A stretch of DNA of 12,340 nucleotides. It comes from Microbacteriaceae bacterium. Lineage in GTDB: Bacteria > Actinomycetota > Actinomycetes > Actinomycetales > Microbacteriaceae. The DNA lies in the NCBI GenBank assembly GCA_024639925.1, contig JAHEGA010000004.1:1-12340 (forward strand), read 5' to 3'. Made by a program: the position numbers and the translations under genes. This document shows, piece by piece, positions 5,787 through 11,210 of the stretch; positions within the stretch are counted from its first letter, which is position 1, and every line of letters starts with the position of its first letter. Below the pieces are notes generated by a model. It was not told the DNA's origin. It worked only from the letters and a program-made list of their open reading frames with translations, and searched no databases.

Positions 5787-5804
5787 CGTACCGGAGTAAA
5801 AACT

Positions 5805-6461
5805 ATGGAATTTCTAGTCACGTGGTGGGCATTTGTCTCCACCCGGTGGGACCAGGTGCAAACCAGTGTTGCGGAGCACACTGTCTATGTGGTGACCGTG
5901 TTGGGTTTCGCCAGCCTGATTGCCATCGTCCTCGGAGTGACGACCAGGCGAAACCCTCTCGCTAAAGAGCTCTCTCTCGCTATCACCTCGGTGTTTTTGA
6001 CTATTCCGTCTCTGGCCCTTTTCACAATCTTCATCCCGCTAGTGGGATTAGGTTTTGCCCCGTCCTTTATTGCGTTGCTGATGTATTCGCTCTTGCCGAT
6101 CTTGCGGAACACCATCACCGGGCTTGATGGCATCGACCAAAGTGTCCTCGAGGCTGCGAAAGGGATGGGTCTTACACCCAGCCAAGTGTTGTTGAGGATC
6201 CAATTACCCCTTGCGTGGCCGGTCATCATTACCGGCATCAGAATTTCTGCGATGTTGATTGTCGGTGTCGCCGCGCTCGCAACCTTGGTTGCCGGCGGCG
6301 GCTTGGGTGACTTCATTAAGAGCGGGCTCGCCCGCATCCCTCTTCCCAATTCTCTAGAAGCCATTTGGACAGGCACCGTCCTGTGTCTGCTCCTTGCTTT
6401 AGTGATTGACATCGTTCTTCAGTTAGTTAAGCGCGCCACCATTTCGAAAGGAATCCGATGA
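5805..6461 (+). CDS. Osmoprotectant ABC transporter permease 1 (ProW/OpuCB type)
   Basis: A 218-residue membrane subunit of the binding-protein-dependent importer family (BPD_transp_1), with about five to six hydrophobic helices. The cytosolic coupling helix (EAA loop) is visible as EAAKGMGLTPSQVLLRIQLP (116-135), which docks on the ATPase. PSLALFTIFIPLVGLGFAP (68-86) and the VAGGGLGDFIKSGL segment (162-175) are hallmarks of the OpuBB/OpuCB/ProW group. Length is normal for the two-permease OpuC-type systems, where each permease is short. A ribosome binding site GGAG (5793-5796) stands 8 nt before the ATG. It overlaps the next gene by 4 nt (ATGA), implying coupled translation. It is expected to form a heterodimer with the second permease encoded at the end of the operon. 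Confidence 0.93.
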   Translation: MEFLVTWWAFVSTRWDQVQTSVAEHTVYVVTVLGFASLIAIVLGVTTRRNPLAKELSLAITSVFLTIPSLALFTIFIPLVGLGFAPSFIALLMYSLLPILRNTITGLDGIDQSVLEAAKGMGLTPSQVLLRIQLPLAWPVIITGIRISAMLIVGVAALATLVAGGGLGDFIKSGLARIPLPNSLEAIWTGTVLCLLLALVIDIVLQLVKRATISKGIR

Positions 6462-7582
6462 GCGAAACGCTAATTCGGCTAGAAAACGTCTCGAAGGCTT
6501 ACCCAGGGACGGAAGCACCAGCCGTGGGAAACCTCACCTTGGATGTCCAGGAGGGCGAGGTTCTTGTGCTCGTCGGTCCCTCTGGCTGCGGAAAGAGCAC
6601 CACCCTTCGATTGATCAACCGTTTGATTGAGCCCACCGCGGGTCGCATTTACCTCAAAGGGGAAGATGTCACCGACATTGACCCGAGTGTTCTGCGCCGG
6701 AAAATCGGGTATGTCATCCAGCAGGTCGGCTTGTTTCCGCACCGCACCATCGCGGAGAACATTGCCACCGTTCCCAAGCTTTTGGGCTGGGACAAGGAGG
6801 AAACCTCCCGCCGGGTGGATGAGATGCTCGAGTTGGTATCAATGGATCCGGCTGTGTATCGCGACCGCTATCCCAAAGAGCTCTCGGGTGGGCAGGCGCA
6901 GCGCGTCGGCGTTGCTCGCGCTTTGGCGGCCGATCCTGACGTCTTGTTGATGGACGAGCCCTTTGGCGCTATCGACCCCATTACGCGTGACCGCCTTCAA
7001 AATGAGTTCCTGCGTCTTCAGCAAGATTTGAAGAAGACCATTGTTTTCGTGACGCACGATATCGACGAGGCCATCAAGATGGGTAACCGCATTGCCATTC
7101 TTCGCGAGGGTTCCGAAATTGCTCAAATTGATACGCCCGAGGCGATCCTGTCCGATCCCGCAGACGAGTTCGTAGAGAACTTCTTGGGGTCTGGTGCAAT
7201 CTTGAAGGGGCTGACCCTCAAGAAGGTTCGCGATATTGAACTTCACGATATTCCCGCGCTGCAAATGCCCGTCCTGCGTGATGAAGCACTCAAGGCCCTT
7301 GAAAGTTCGCCCGAGAAGACCGCCGTTCTCTTGGATAAAGACCATCGACCGCTCCGCTGGATCAGCGAATCGTCACTCAACCGGACAACGCAGCCCATTG
7401 AAAAGAGCGGCAAGCCCATCACTATCGATCTCCAACCGGAGGATACACTCCAAGACGCTCTGGGAGTGATGTTGCAATCCTCGGTTGGCATGGCAGTGGT
7501 TGTGGACCGCGGCGGCAAGTATTTGGGCTGCTGCAGTATTGAGAGCCTTGCGTCGATGATTATCAGTGGGTCGGGAAGCTAA
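6458..7582 (+). CDS. Osmoprotectant ABC transporter ATP-binding protein with C-terminal CBS region (ProV/OpuCA type)
   Basis: The 374-residue ATPase that powers uptake. The nucleotide-binding domain spans about residues 5-245: Walker A GPSGCGKST (40-48), Q-loop in VIQQVGLFPH (86-95), signature LSGGQ (142-146), Walker B VLLMDEP (162-168) with catalytic Glu167, and H-loop His200 in FVTHDIDEA. VIQQVGLFPHRTIAENIATVP is characteristic of the glycine betaine/choline class. Residues 255-370 form a diverged tandem CBS module; in OpuA/OpuC proteins this region senses ionic strength or nucleotides (for example c-di-AMP) and gates transport with osmotic stress, so similar control is plausible but not shown. 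The start overlaps the permease stop (ATGA), with GAAAGGAA (6446-6453) as ribosome binding site. The gene ends 6 nt before the second permease. Confidence 0.95.
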   Translation: MSETLIRLENVSKAYPGTEAPAVGNLTLDVQEGEVLVLVGPSGCGKSTTLRLINRLIEPTAGRIYLKGEDVTDIDPSVLRRKIGYVIQQVGLFPHRTIAENIATVPKLLGWDKEETSRRVDEMLELVSMDPAVYRDRYPKELSGGQAQRVGVARALAADPDVLLMDEPFGAIDPITRDRLQNEFLRLQQDLKKTIVFVTHDIDEAIKMGNRIAILREGSEIAQIDTPEAILSDPADEFVENFLGSGAILKGLTLKKVRDIELHDIPALQMPVLRDEALKALESSPEKTAVLLDKDHRPLRWISESSLNRTTQPIEKSGKPITIDLQPEDTLQDALGVMLQSSVGMAVVVDRGGKYLGCCSIESLASMIISGSGS

Positions 7583-7588
7583 CGCATC

Positions 7589-8350
7589 ATGACCCTGGCG
7601 ACACCCTTGCGGACACAGAAAAGCCCCCTTGCGGAGAGGCTTGACGTTATCGTCACGCCGGTTTTCGCGGGGCTGCTCGCGATAATCGGCATCGCGGTCT
7701 GGTTGTACTCGGACATTGATCCGACCACGGCGGCGATTCTTGAACCCGAGAAGCTCCAGGGACAGCTCATCGACACGATCGTGCTCGGGTTTGCCTCATC
7801 AGCTTTGGTGATCGTGGTGGCCATCCCTATTGGTATTGCGGTAACCAGGCGAGGATTGCCTCGACTCAAGAACATATTGGTGGACACTCTCGGCCTAGCC
7901 CAGGCTCTTCCTGCCTACGGGTTGATTGTGATCTTTTTTTCTTTTCTAGGTGCGGGAATCACGACGGTGATTTTTGCTTTGGCCACCTTTTCTCTGCTTC
8001 CGGTGCTGCGAAACACGATTGTGGGTCTTGAGCAGGTCGACCAAGCCGTCATTGAGGCTGGTCGAGGCATGGGTTACACCAAACGTCAGGTGCTTTTTGA
8101 GATCGAACTTCCGTTAGCGGTGCCGGTGATTATTGCGGGGATTCGCACGGCGATTGTCATCAACATTGGCATGGCCGCACTCGCGTTCCTCGTGGGCGGT
8201 GGCGGTTTGGGAGAAACCATTAATTCTGGCCTCAAGCTTGACCGGAACCCGGCGATCCTGATTGGCGCCGTTTTGGTCGCGATTCTTGCGTTGCTTTTTG
8301 ACTTCCTGAGTGCGATAGCTCAGCGATACCTCAAGCCCAAAGGAATGTAG
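7589..8350 (+). CDS. Osmoprotectant ABC transporter permease 2 (OpuCD/ProW type)
   Basis: The 253-residue second membrane subunit. The first 60 residues include a cytosolic N terminus, one hydrophobic helix (22-40) and an external segment. The remaining part carries the permease core, with LAQALPAYGLIVIFF (104-118), FSLLPVLRNTIVGLEQVD (134-151), the coupling loop EAGRGMGYTKRQVLFEIELP (156-175) and the VGGGGLGETINSGL motif (202-215). It is clearly a paralogue of the first permease: LLPxLRNTIxGLxxxDQxVxEAxxGMG is shared between them. The start lies 6 nt after the ATPase stop with only a weak GGGAAG (7573-7578) upstream, so it is probably translated by coupling. No obvious terminator follows; the convergent gene's stop is 5 bp away. 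Confidence 0.93.
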   Translation: MTLATPLRTQKSPLAERLDVIVTPVFAGLLAIIGIAVWLYSDIDPTTAAILEPEKLQGQLIDTIVLGFASSALVIVVAIPIGIAVTRRGLPRLKNILVDTLGLAQALPAYGLIVIFFSFLGAGITTVIFALATFSLLPVLRNTIVGLEQVDQAVIEAGRGMGYTKRQVLFEIELPLAVPVIIAGIRTAIVINIGMAALAFLVGGGGLGETINSGLKLDRNPAILIGAVLVAILALLFDFLSAIAQRYLKPKGM

Positions 8351-8354
8351 GGAC

Positions 8355-8723
8355 CTACTCGTCCTCTTCGACCCATAGGTCATCGTCGGCACGCAGGGTC
8401 TGCCACGCGGCGTAGCCGACGACAGCGAGGGCGAGGGTACCAACGGCCATCAAGATGAACACAAACGGATTGCTGGATTTCTTCACGGGGACCTTTGCGG
8501 CTTTAGCCCAGGGCAATTTGCCCAGTGCTGGTTGGAGGGCATCGCGATACGCGTCTTGAGCCAAGGGTAAAACCTCGCGTTTCGCTACGTCACTGGCGCT
8601 CTGTGAGGCGTGACGTGCGACCTCTTTTGCGTGGGAGAGAACGTCACGCTGTTCGGACCAGAGCCCTTGGGCTTCACGGGCTAGCCGAGAGAGCTCTTTG
8701 CGGGTCTTGCGGTCGAGTTCCAT
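8355..8723 (-). CDS. Single-TM protein with helical charged N-terminal region, 122 aa
   Basis: Starts at ATG 8723, set by a strong Shine-Dalgarno AGGAGGT (8733-8727) just upstream. The frame stays open far beyond this start, opposite the cyclophilin gene, but that extension has no ribosome binding site and is antisense to a conserved gene. Residues 1-62 (MELDRKTRKELSRLAREAQG onward) are strongly helical and charged with Ala/Gln-rich heptads; residues 63-85 form a basic linker (PWAKAAKVPVKKSSNP). One transmembrane helix follows (86-108), and the tail is acidic (DDDLWVEEDE). It is probably anchored with the N-terminal helical part in the cytosol. I do not recognise a named family; similar unnamed proteins could be expected beside ppiA in relatives. 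It diverges from ppiA and converges on the ABC operon. Confidence 0.75.
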   Translation of the reverse strand: MELDRKTRKELSRLAREAQGLWSEQRDVLSHAKEVARHASQSASDVAKREVLPLAQDAYRDALQPALGKLPWAKAAKVPVKKSSNPFVFILMAVGTLALAVVGYAAWQTLRADDDLWVEEDE

Positions 8724-8825
8724 GACACCTCCTGATGAAGCCTCTATTCTCCCAGACTTTGACAAATAATTCCTGGACACCGTCTGTCGGGGGCTTGCCT
8801 CAGTGGTCCCTGGCAGAATGGGAGC

Positions 8826-9368
8826 ATGAGCATTCATACACACACCGCCACCTTGCACACCAACCACGGGGACATTGTTGTGGGCCTTTACGGCAACCAC
8901 GCACCGAAAACCGTCGAAAACTTTGTCGGGCTTGCCACAGGCGAGACCGAATGGGTGAACCCCACCACGGGAGCCGCTGGCGAGGGGCCGTTGTATAGCG
9001 ATGTGATCTTTCACCGCATCATCCCGGGTTTCATGATTCAGGGCGGTGACCCAACCGGCACGGGCATGGGCGGACCGGGATATCAGTTCAACGACGAGAT
9101 TCACCCAGAGCTCGATTTCACGAAGCCTTTTGTTCTTGCAATGGCCAATGCGGGAACCCGCGGCGGACAGGGCACCAATGGAAGCCAGTTCTTCATCACC
9201 ACGGGAGCAACCACCTGGTTGCAAGGCGCTCACACGATCTTTGGGGCAGTGCTCGATGAGGCCTCGGAAGCTGTGGTCCGCGCCATTGAAGGCGTGAGCA
9301 CCGATGGTTCTGACAAGCCCCATGAGGATGTCGTGCTCAAGAGTGTGAGCGTCACTGCCACCTCGTGA
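8826..9368 (+). CDS. ppiA: Cyclophilin-type peptidyl-prolyl cis-trans isomerase
   Basis: A 180-residue cytosolic cyclophilin that isomerises Xaa-Pro bonds during folding. There is no signal peptide. Active-site residues of the family are present: FHRIIPGFMIQGGD (62-75) with Arg64, Phe69 and Gln72; GTNGSQFFIT (116-125); and TTWLQGAHTIFG (129-140) with Trp131 and His136. The Trp matches the residue that in human CypA confers cyclosporin binding. The order ppiA, then crgA, trpG/pabA and pknB is the conserved ori-proximal arrangement of actinobacteria, hence the symbol. No good Shine-Dalgarno is placed before the ATG; CAGAAT (8814-8819) ends 6 nt upstream and may act as the -10 of a leaderless mRNA. 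The rhomboid gene overlaps its stop by 4 nt. Confidence 0.95.
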   Translation: MSIHTHTATLHTNHGDIVVGLYGNHAPKTVENFVGLATGETEWVNPTTGAAGEGPLYSDVIFHRIIPGFMIQGGDPTGTGMGGPGYQFNDEIHPELDFTKPFVLAMANAGTRGGQGTNGSQFFITTGATTWLQGAHTIFGAVLDEASEAVVRAIEGVSTDGSDKPHEDVVLKSVSVTATS

Positions 9369-10171
9369 GTTCTGCGGCCAGCAGCGATACCTGCTACCGG
9401 CATCCCAGTAGGGAGAGCTTTGCGCTGTGCCAACGGTGTGGAAATACCATCTGCGGTGACTGTCAGGTTCCCGCCGCGGTGGGCGCGCACTGCCCTGATT
9501 GTGCTGGGGTTCGACCAGCACGGCCGGCCCGACTCGTTCGGCCACGCCGTTCGTCAGCGAGCCCTCGAGCAACCTATGCCTTGCTCGGCGTGTTGGGAGT
9601 AGTTTTTGCGGCCCAATGGCTGACCGGGGGTGGATTGACGGAGCAGTTGCTCTACTGGCCACCACTGACGGCCATTGAGCCCTGGCGGATGATCACGACA
9701 GTCTTTGTGCATTCCACCGCATCGCTTTTCCATATTCTCTTCAACGGCTTCTCGCTCTACGTTCTGGGAACTCTGGTGGAGCGACTCGTTGGCCACGCCC
9801 GATTCGTCACCCTTTTCCTGCTTGCCGGCTTTGGCGGGTCGGTGGCTGTTCTCTGGTTAGCCCCGTTGACCGCGGTCGTGGGCGCATCGGGCGCGATATT
9901 TGGGCTTTTTGGGGCTCTTTTTGTGATTCAGAGGTCGTTTGGCGGGGCAAATGTTCAACTACTGATTGTGTTGGCCCTAAACCTCGTGATGGGCTTTGTC
10001 GTGCCGGGAATTTCGTGGCAAGCCCACATCGGTGGGCTCATCACCGGAGCCGCGGTTGCCTGGATTATGGTGGCAACCCGTCGAGCCGAGCAGAAGGCTC
10101 TTCAGGTGGGGCTCGTTACCGCTCTGGGTGCAGGACTGGTCGCGATTACCGCTCTACGGTTCTGGGTGTAG
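9365..10171 (+). CDS. Rhomboid family intramembrane serine protease with N-terminal zinc finger
   Basis: A 268-residue protein. Residues 10-46 carry a B-box-like zinc-binding pattern: Cys10-x2-His13, Cys22-x2-Cys25, Cys30-x2-Cys33, His42-Cys43-x2-Cys46. A basic Pro/Arg linker follows, then a six- to seven-helix rhomboid domain from about residue 70. Catalytic elements are complete: the WR motif (Trp107-Arg108), HxxxN (His123, Asn127), the nucleophile Ser175 in GASGAIFG and the catalytic His221 in WQAHIGG. It should cleave transmembrane substrates within the bilayer; the substrate is unknown. This zinc-finger/rhomboid arrangement beside ppiA is common in actinobacteria. The GTG start at 9365 overlaps the ppiA stop (GTGA), so translation is probably coupled. 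Confidence 0.94.
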   Translation: MSSAASSDTCYRHPSRESFALCQRCGNTICGDCQVPAAVGAHCPDCAGVRPARPARLVRPRRSSASPRATYALLGVLGVVFAAQWLTGGGLTEQLLYWPPLTAIEPWRMITTVFVHSTASLFHILFNGFSLYVLGTLVERLVGHARFVTLFLLAGFGGSVAVLWLAPLTAVVGASGAIFGLFGALFVIQRSFGGANVQLLIVLALNLVMGFVVPGISWQAHIGGLITGAAVAWIMVATRRAEQKALQVGLVTALGAGLVAITALRFWV

Positions 10172-10176
10172 CGCAG

Positions 10177-10185
10177 TTATCCACA
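10177..10185 (+). promoter_or_regulatory. Perfect DnaA-box sequence TTATCCACA
   Basis: TTATCCACA is identical to the high-affinity DnaA box consensus and lies 6 nt after the rhomboid stop, in one of the few non-coding gaps. It overlaps the left arm of a CCACAGG/CCTGTGG hairpin. A single isolated box cannot be an origin, but may titrate DnaA or affect transcription near oriC. Confidence 0.45.
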
Positions 10186-10221
10186 GGTTTTCCCCTGTGG
10201 GGAGAATTACAGCCGTGTAAT
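10181..10221. terminator. Two small hairpins between convergent genes
   Basis: CCACAGG (10181-10187) pairs with CCTGTGG (10194-10200) across a 6-nt loop. ATTACA (10206-10211) pairs with TGTAAT (10216-10221) across 4 nt. They fill the 64-bp gap between the ends of the rhomboid gene and crgA, where a two-way terminator is expected. Neither has a clear T run, so termination is only plausible. Confidence 0.35.
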
Positions 10222-10235
10222 CACTCCGGTGTCAG

Positions 10236-10472
10236 TTATTTCCACCGGGTCGTCATGAGAAAGCCCAAAAACATGATGCCGAAACCGACCGTGATGTTCC
10301 ATGCTCCGATGCCAGCGATCGGTAACTGGGTGCTAGAGATGTAGTAGGTCAGAATCCAGGCCAGACCCACCAGCATGAGACCAAACATGACGGGCTTGAA
10401 CCACGCGGGGTTGTCGTTGCCCTCGGGAAGGGCATTGGTCGTGGACGCTGGGTCTTTGGGTCGCTTGGCCAT
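10236..10472 (-). CDS. crgA: Cell division protein CrgA
   Basis: A 78-residue membrane protein of the actinobacterial CrgA family, which helps recruit divisome and cell-wall synthesis proteins (FtsZ, FtsQ, FtsI, PBPs) at the septum. The family pattern is complete: a polar N-terminal tail (1-22), NPAWFKPVMFGLMLVGLAWI with the first helix, the external loop SSTQLPIAGIGAWN, then the second helix GFGIMFLGFLMTTRWK with the typical C-terminal end. The frame is open upstream to an ATG at 10637, but the conserved start is the ATG at 10472; TAGACT (10485-10480) ends 7 nt before it, giving a likely leaderless mRNA. The gene is divergent from pabA and convergent with the rhomboid gene, as in related genomes. 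Confidence 0.95.
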   Translation of the reverse strand: MAKRPKDPASTTNALPEGNDNPAWFKPVMFGLMLVGLAWILTYYISSTQLPIAGIGAWNITVGFGIMFLGFLMTTRWK

Positions 10473-10532
10473 GCGCAACAGTCTAACCCCGGAGAGGGAT
10501 GCACCACCCGGCCTTCGTTCCGAACGGATTGG

Positions 10533-10538
10533 TAGGCT
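10533..10538 (+). promoter_or_regulatory. Candidate -10 of pabA
   Basis: TAGGCT would place transcription start near 10545, about 27 nt before the ATG at 10572. That excludes the in-frame GTG at 10539 as the start. No convincing -35 was seen. Confidence 0.35.
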
Positions 10539-10571
10539 GTGATTTCTCCTGCTGCGAAGGGCCGAAAAGAC

Positions 10572-11210
10572 ATGACGCACATTCTCGTCGTCGATAACTA
10601 CGACAGTTTTGTGTACACCTTGAACGGGTATCTTCACCAGTTGGGCGCCACCACGGAGGTCATTCGTAATGACGAATGGGAGGTGGCTGATCTCCCCACG
10701 AAAATCGCCGGCTACGACGGGATCTTGGTGTCACCGGGGCCGGGCAATCCGGGAGACGCGGGTATTTCCATCCCCATCGTGAAGGCCGCCATTGCCCAGG
10801 ACATCCCGTTGCTAGGAGTGTGCCTGGGCCACCAGGCCATTGCCGAAGCCTTTGGGGCGACGGTCACTCACGCCGAAGAGCTGATGCACGGCAAAGCTTC
10901 TCAGGTTAACCACGATGACAGCGCGTTGTTTGTCGGGGTATCACCCACGTTCCAAGCAACGAGGTACCACAGCCTCGCTGTTGTTGATGAGACGGTACCT
11001 GAGGACCTGGTCGTCACGGCACGCACCGACGGAGGTGTGATTATGGGTCTGAACCATGTCAATGCTCCGGTCTATGGGGTTCAATTTCACCCCGAGTCCG
11101 TGCTGACGGAGGGTGGCTACACGATGATGGGCAACTGGCTGGAAATCGCCGGTCTTGCCGGAGCGGCAGAAGCAGCCCGCGGGCTTAGCCCACGAATTTC
11201 TCAGGACTAA
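10572..11210 (+). CDS. pabA: Glutamine amidotransferase, anthranilate/aminodeoxychorismate synthase component II
   Basis: A 212-residue class I glutaminase subunit that hydrolyses glutamine and channels ammonia to the chorismate-using component I (PabB for folate, TrpE for tryptophan). The triad is Cys84 in LGVCLGHQ, His173 and Glu175 in QFHPESVLT. DNYDSFVYTL (9-18), SPGPGNPGDAG (54-64), MHGK (105-108) and RYHSLAV (131-137) are all family landmarks. Neither component I nor other trp or pab genes lie in the window, so PabA and TrpG cannot be separated; in actinobacteria this ori-proximal copy is labelled either way. The frame extends to GTG 10539, but the conserved MTHILVVDNYDSF start is at 10572, with a modest GAAGG (10556-10560). 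Its stop overlaps the convergent pknB stop by 4 nt. Confidence 0.94.
   Translation: MTHILVVDNYDSFVYTLNGYLHQLGATTEVIRNDEWEVADLPTKIAGYDGILVSPGPGNPGDAGISIPIVKAAIAQDIPLLGVCLGHQAIAEAFGATVTHAEELMHGKASQVNHDDSALFVGVSPTFQATRYHSLAVVDETVPEDLVVTARTDGGVIMGLNHVNAPVYGVQFHPESVLTEGGYTMMGNWLEIAGLAGAAEAARGLSPRISQD

Noticed and set aside
8759..8787. TTGACA (8759-8764) as a -35 for ppiA
   Set aside because: No acceptable -10 lies 16-18 nt downstream, and the position is too far from the predicted leaderless start at 8826.
8355..9665. Minus-strand open frame of 436 codons covering ppiA and the rhomboid N terminus
   Set aside because: Only its last 122 codons (from 8723, with AGGAGGT) look coding. The rest is antisense to a conserved cyclophilin and has no ribosome binding site at its start.
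10539..10571. Extension of pabA to GTG 10539
   Set aside because: The glutaminase family begins at the MTHILVVDNYDSF segment (ATG 10572). The GTG directly abuts the -10 candidate and would precede the transcript.
10473..10637. Extension of crgA to ATG 10637
   Set aside because: The extra 55 residues are antisense to the pabA promoter and start, and are unlike CrgA, which is normally about 80-90 residues.
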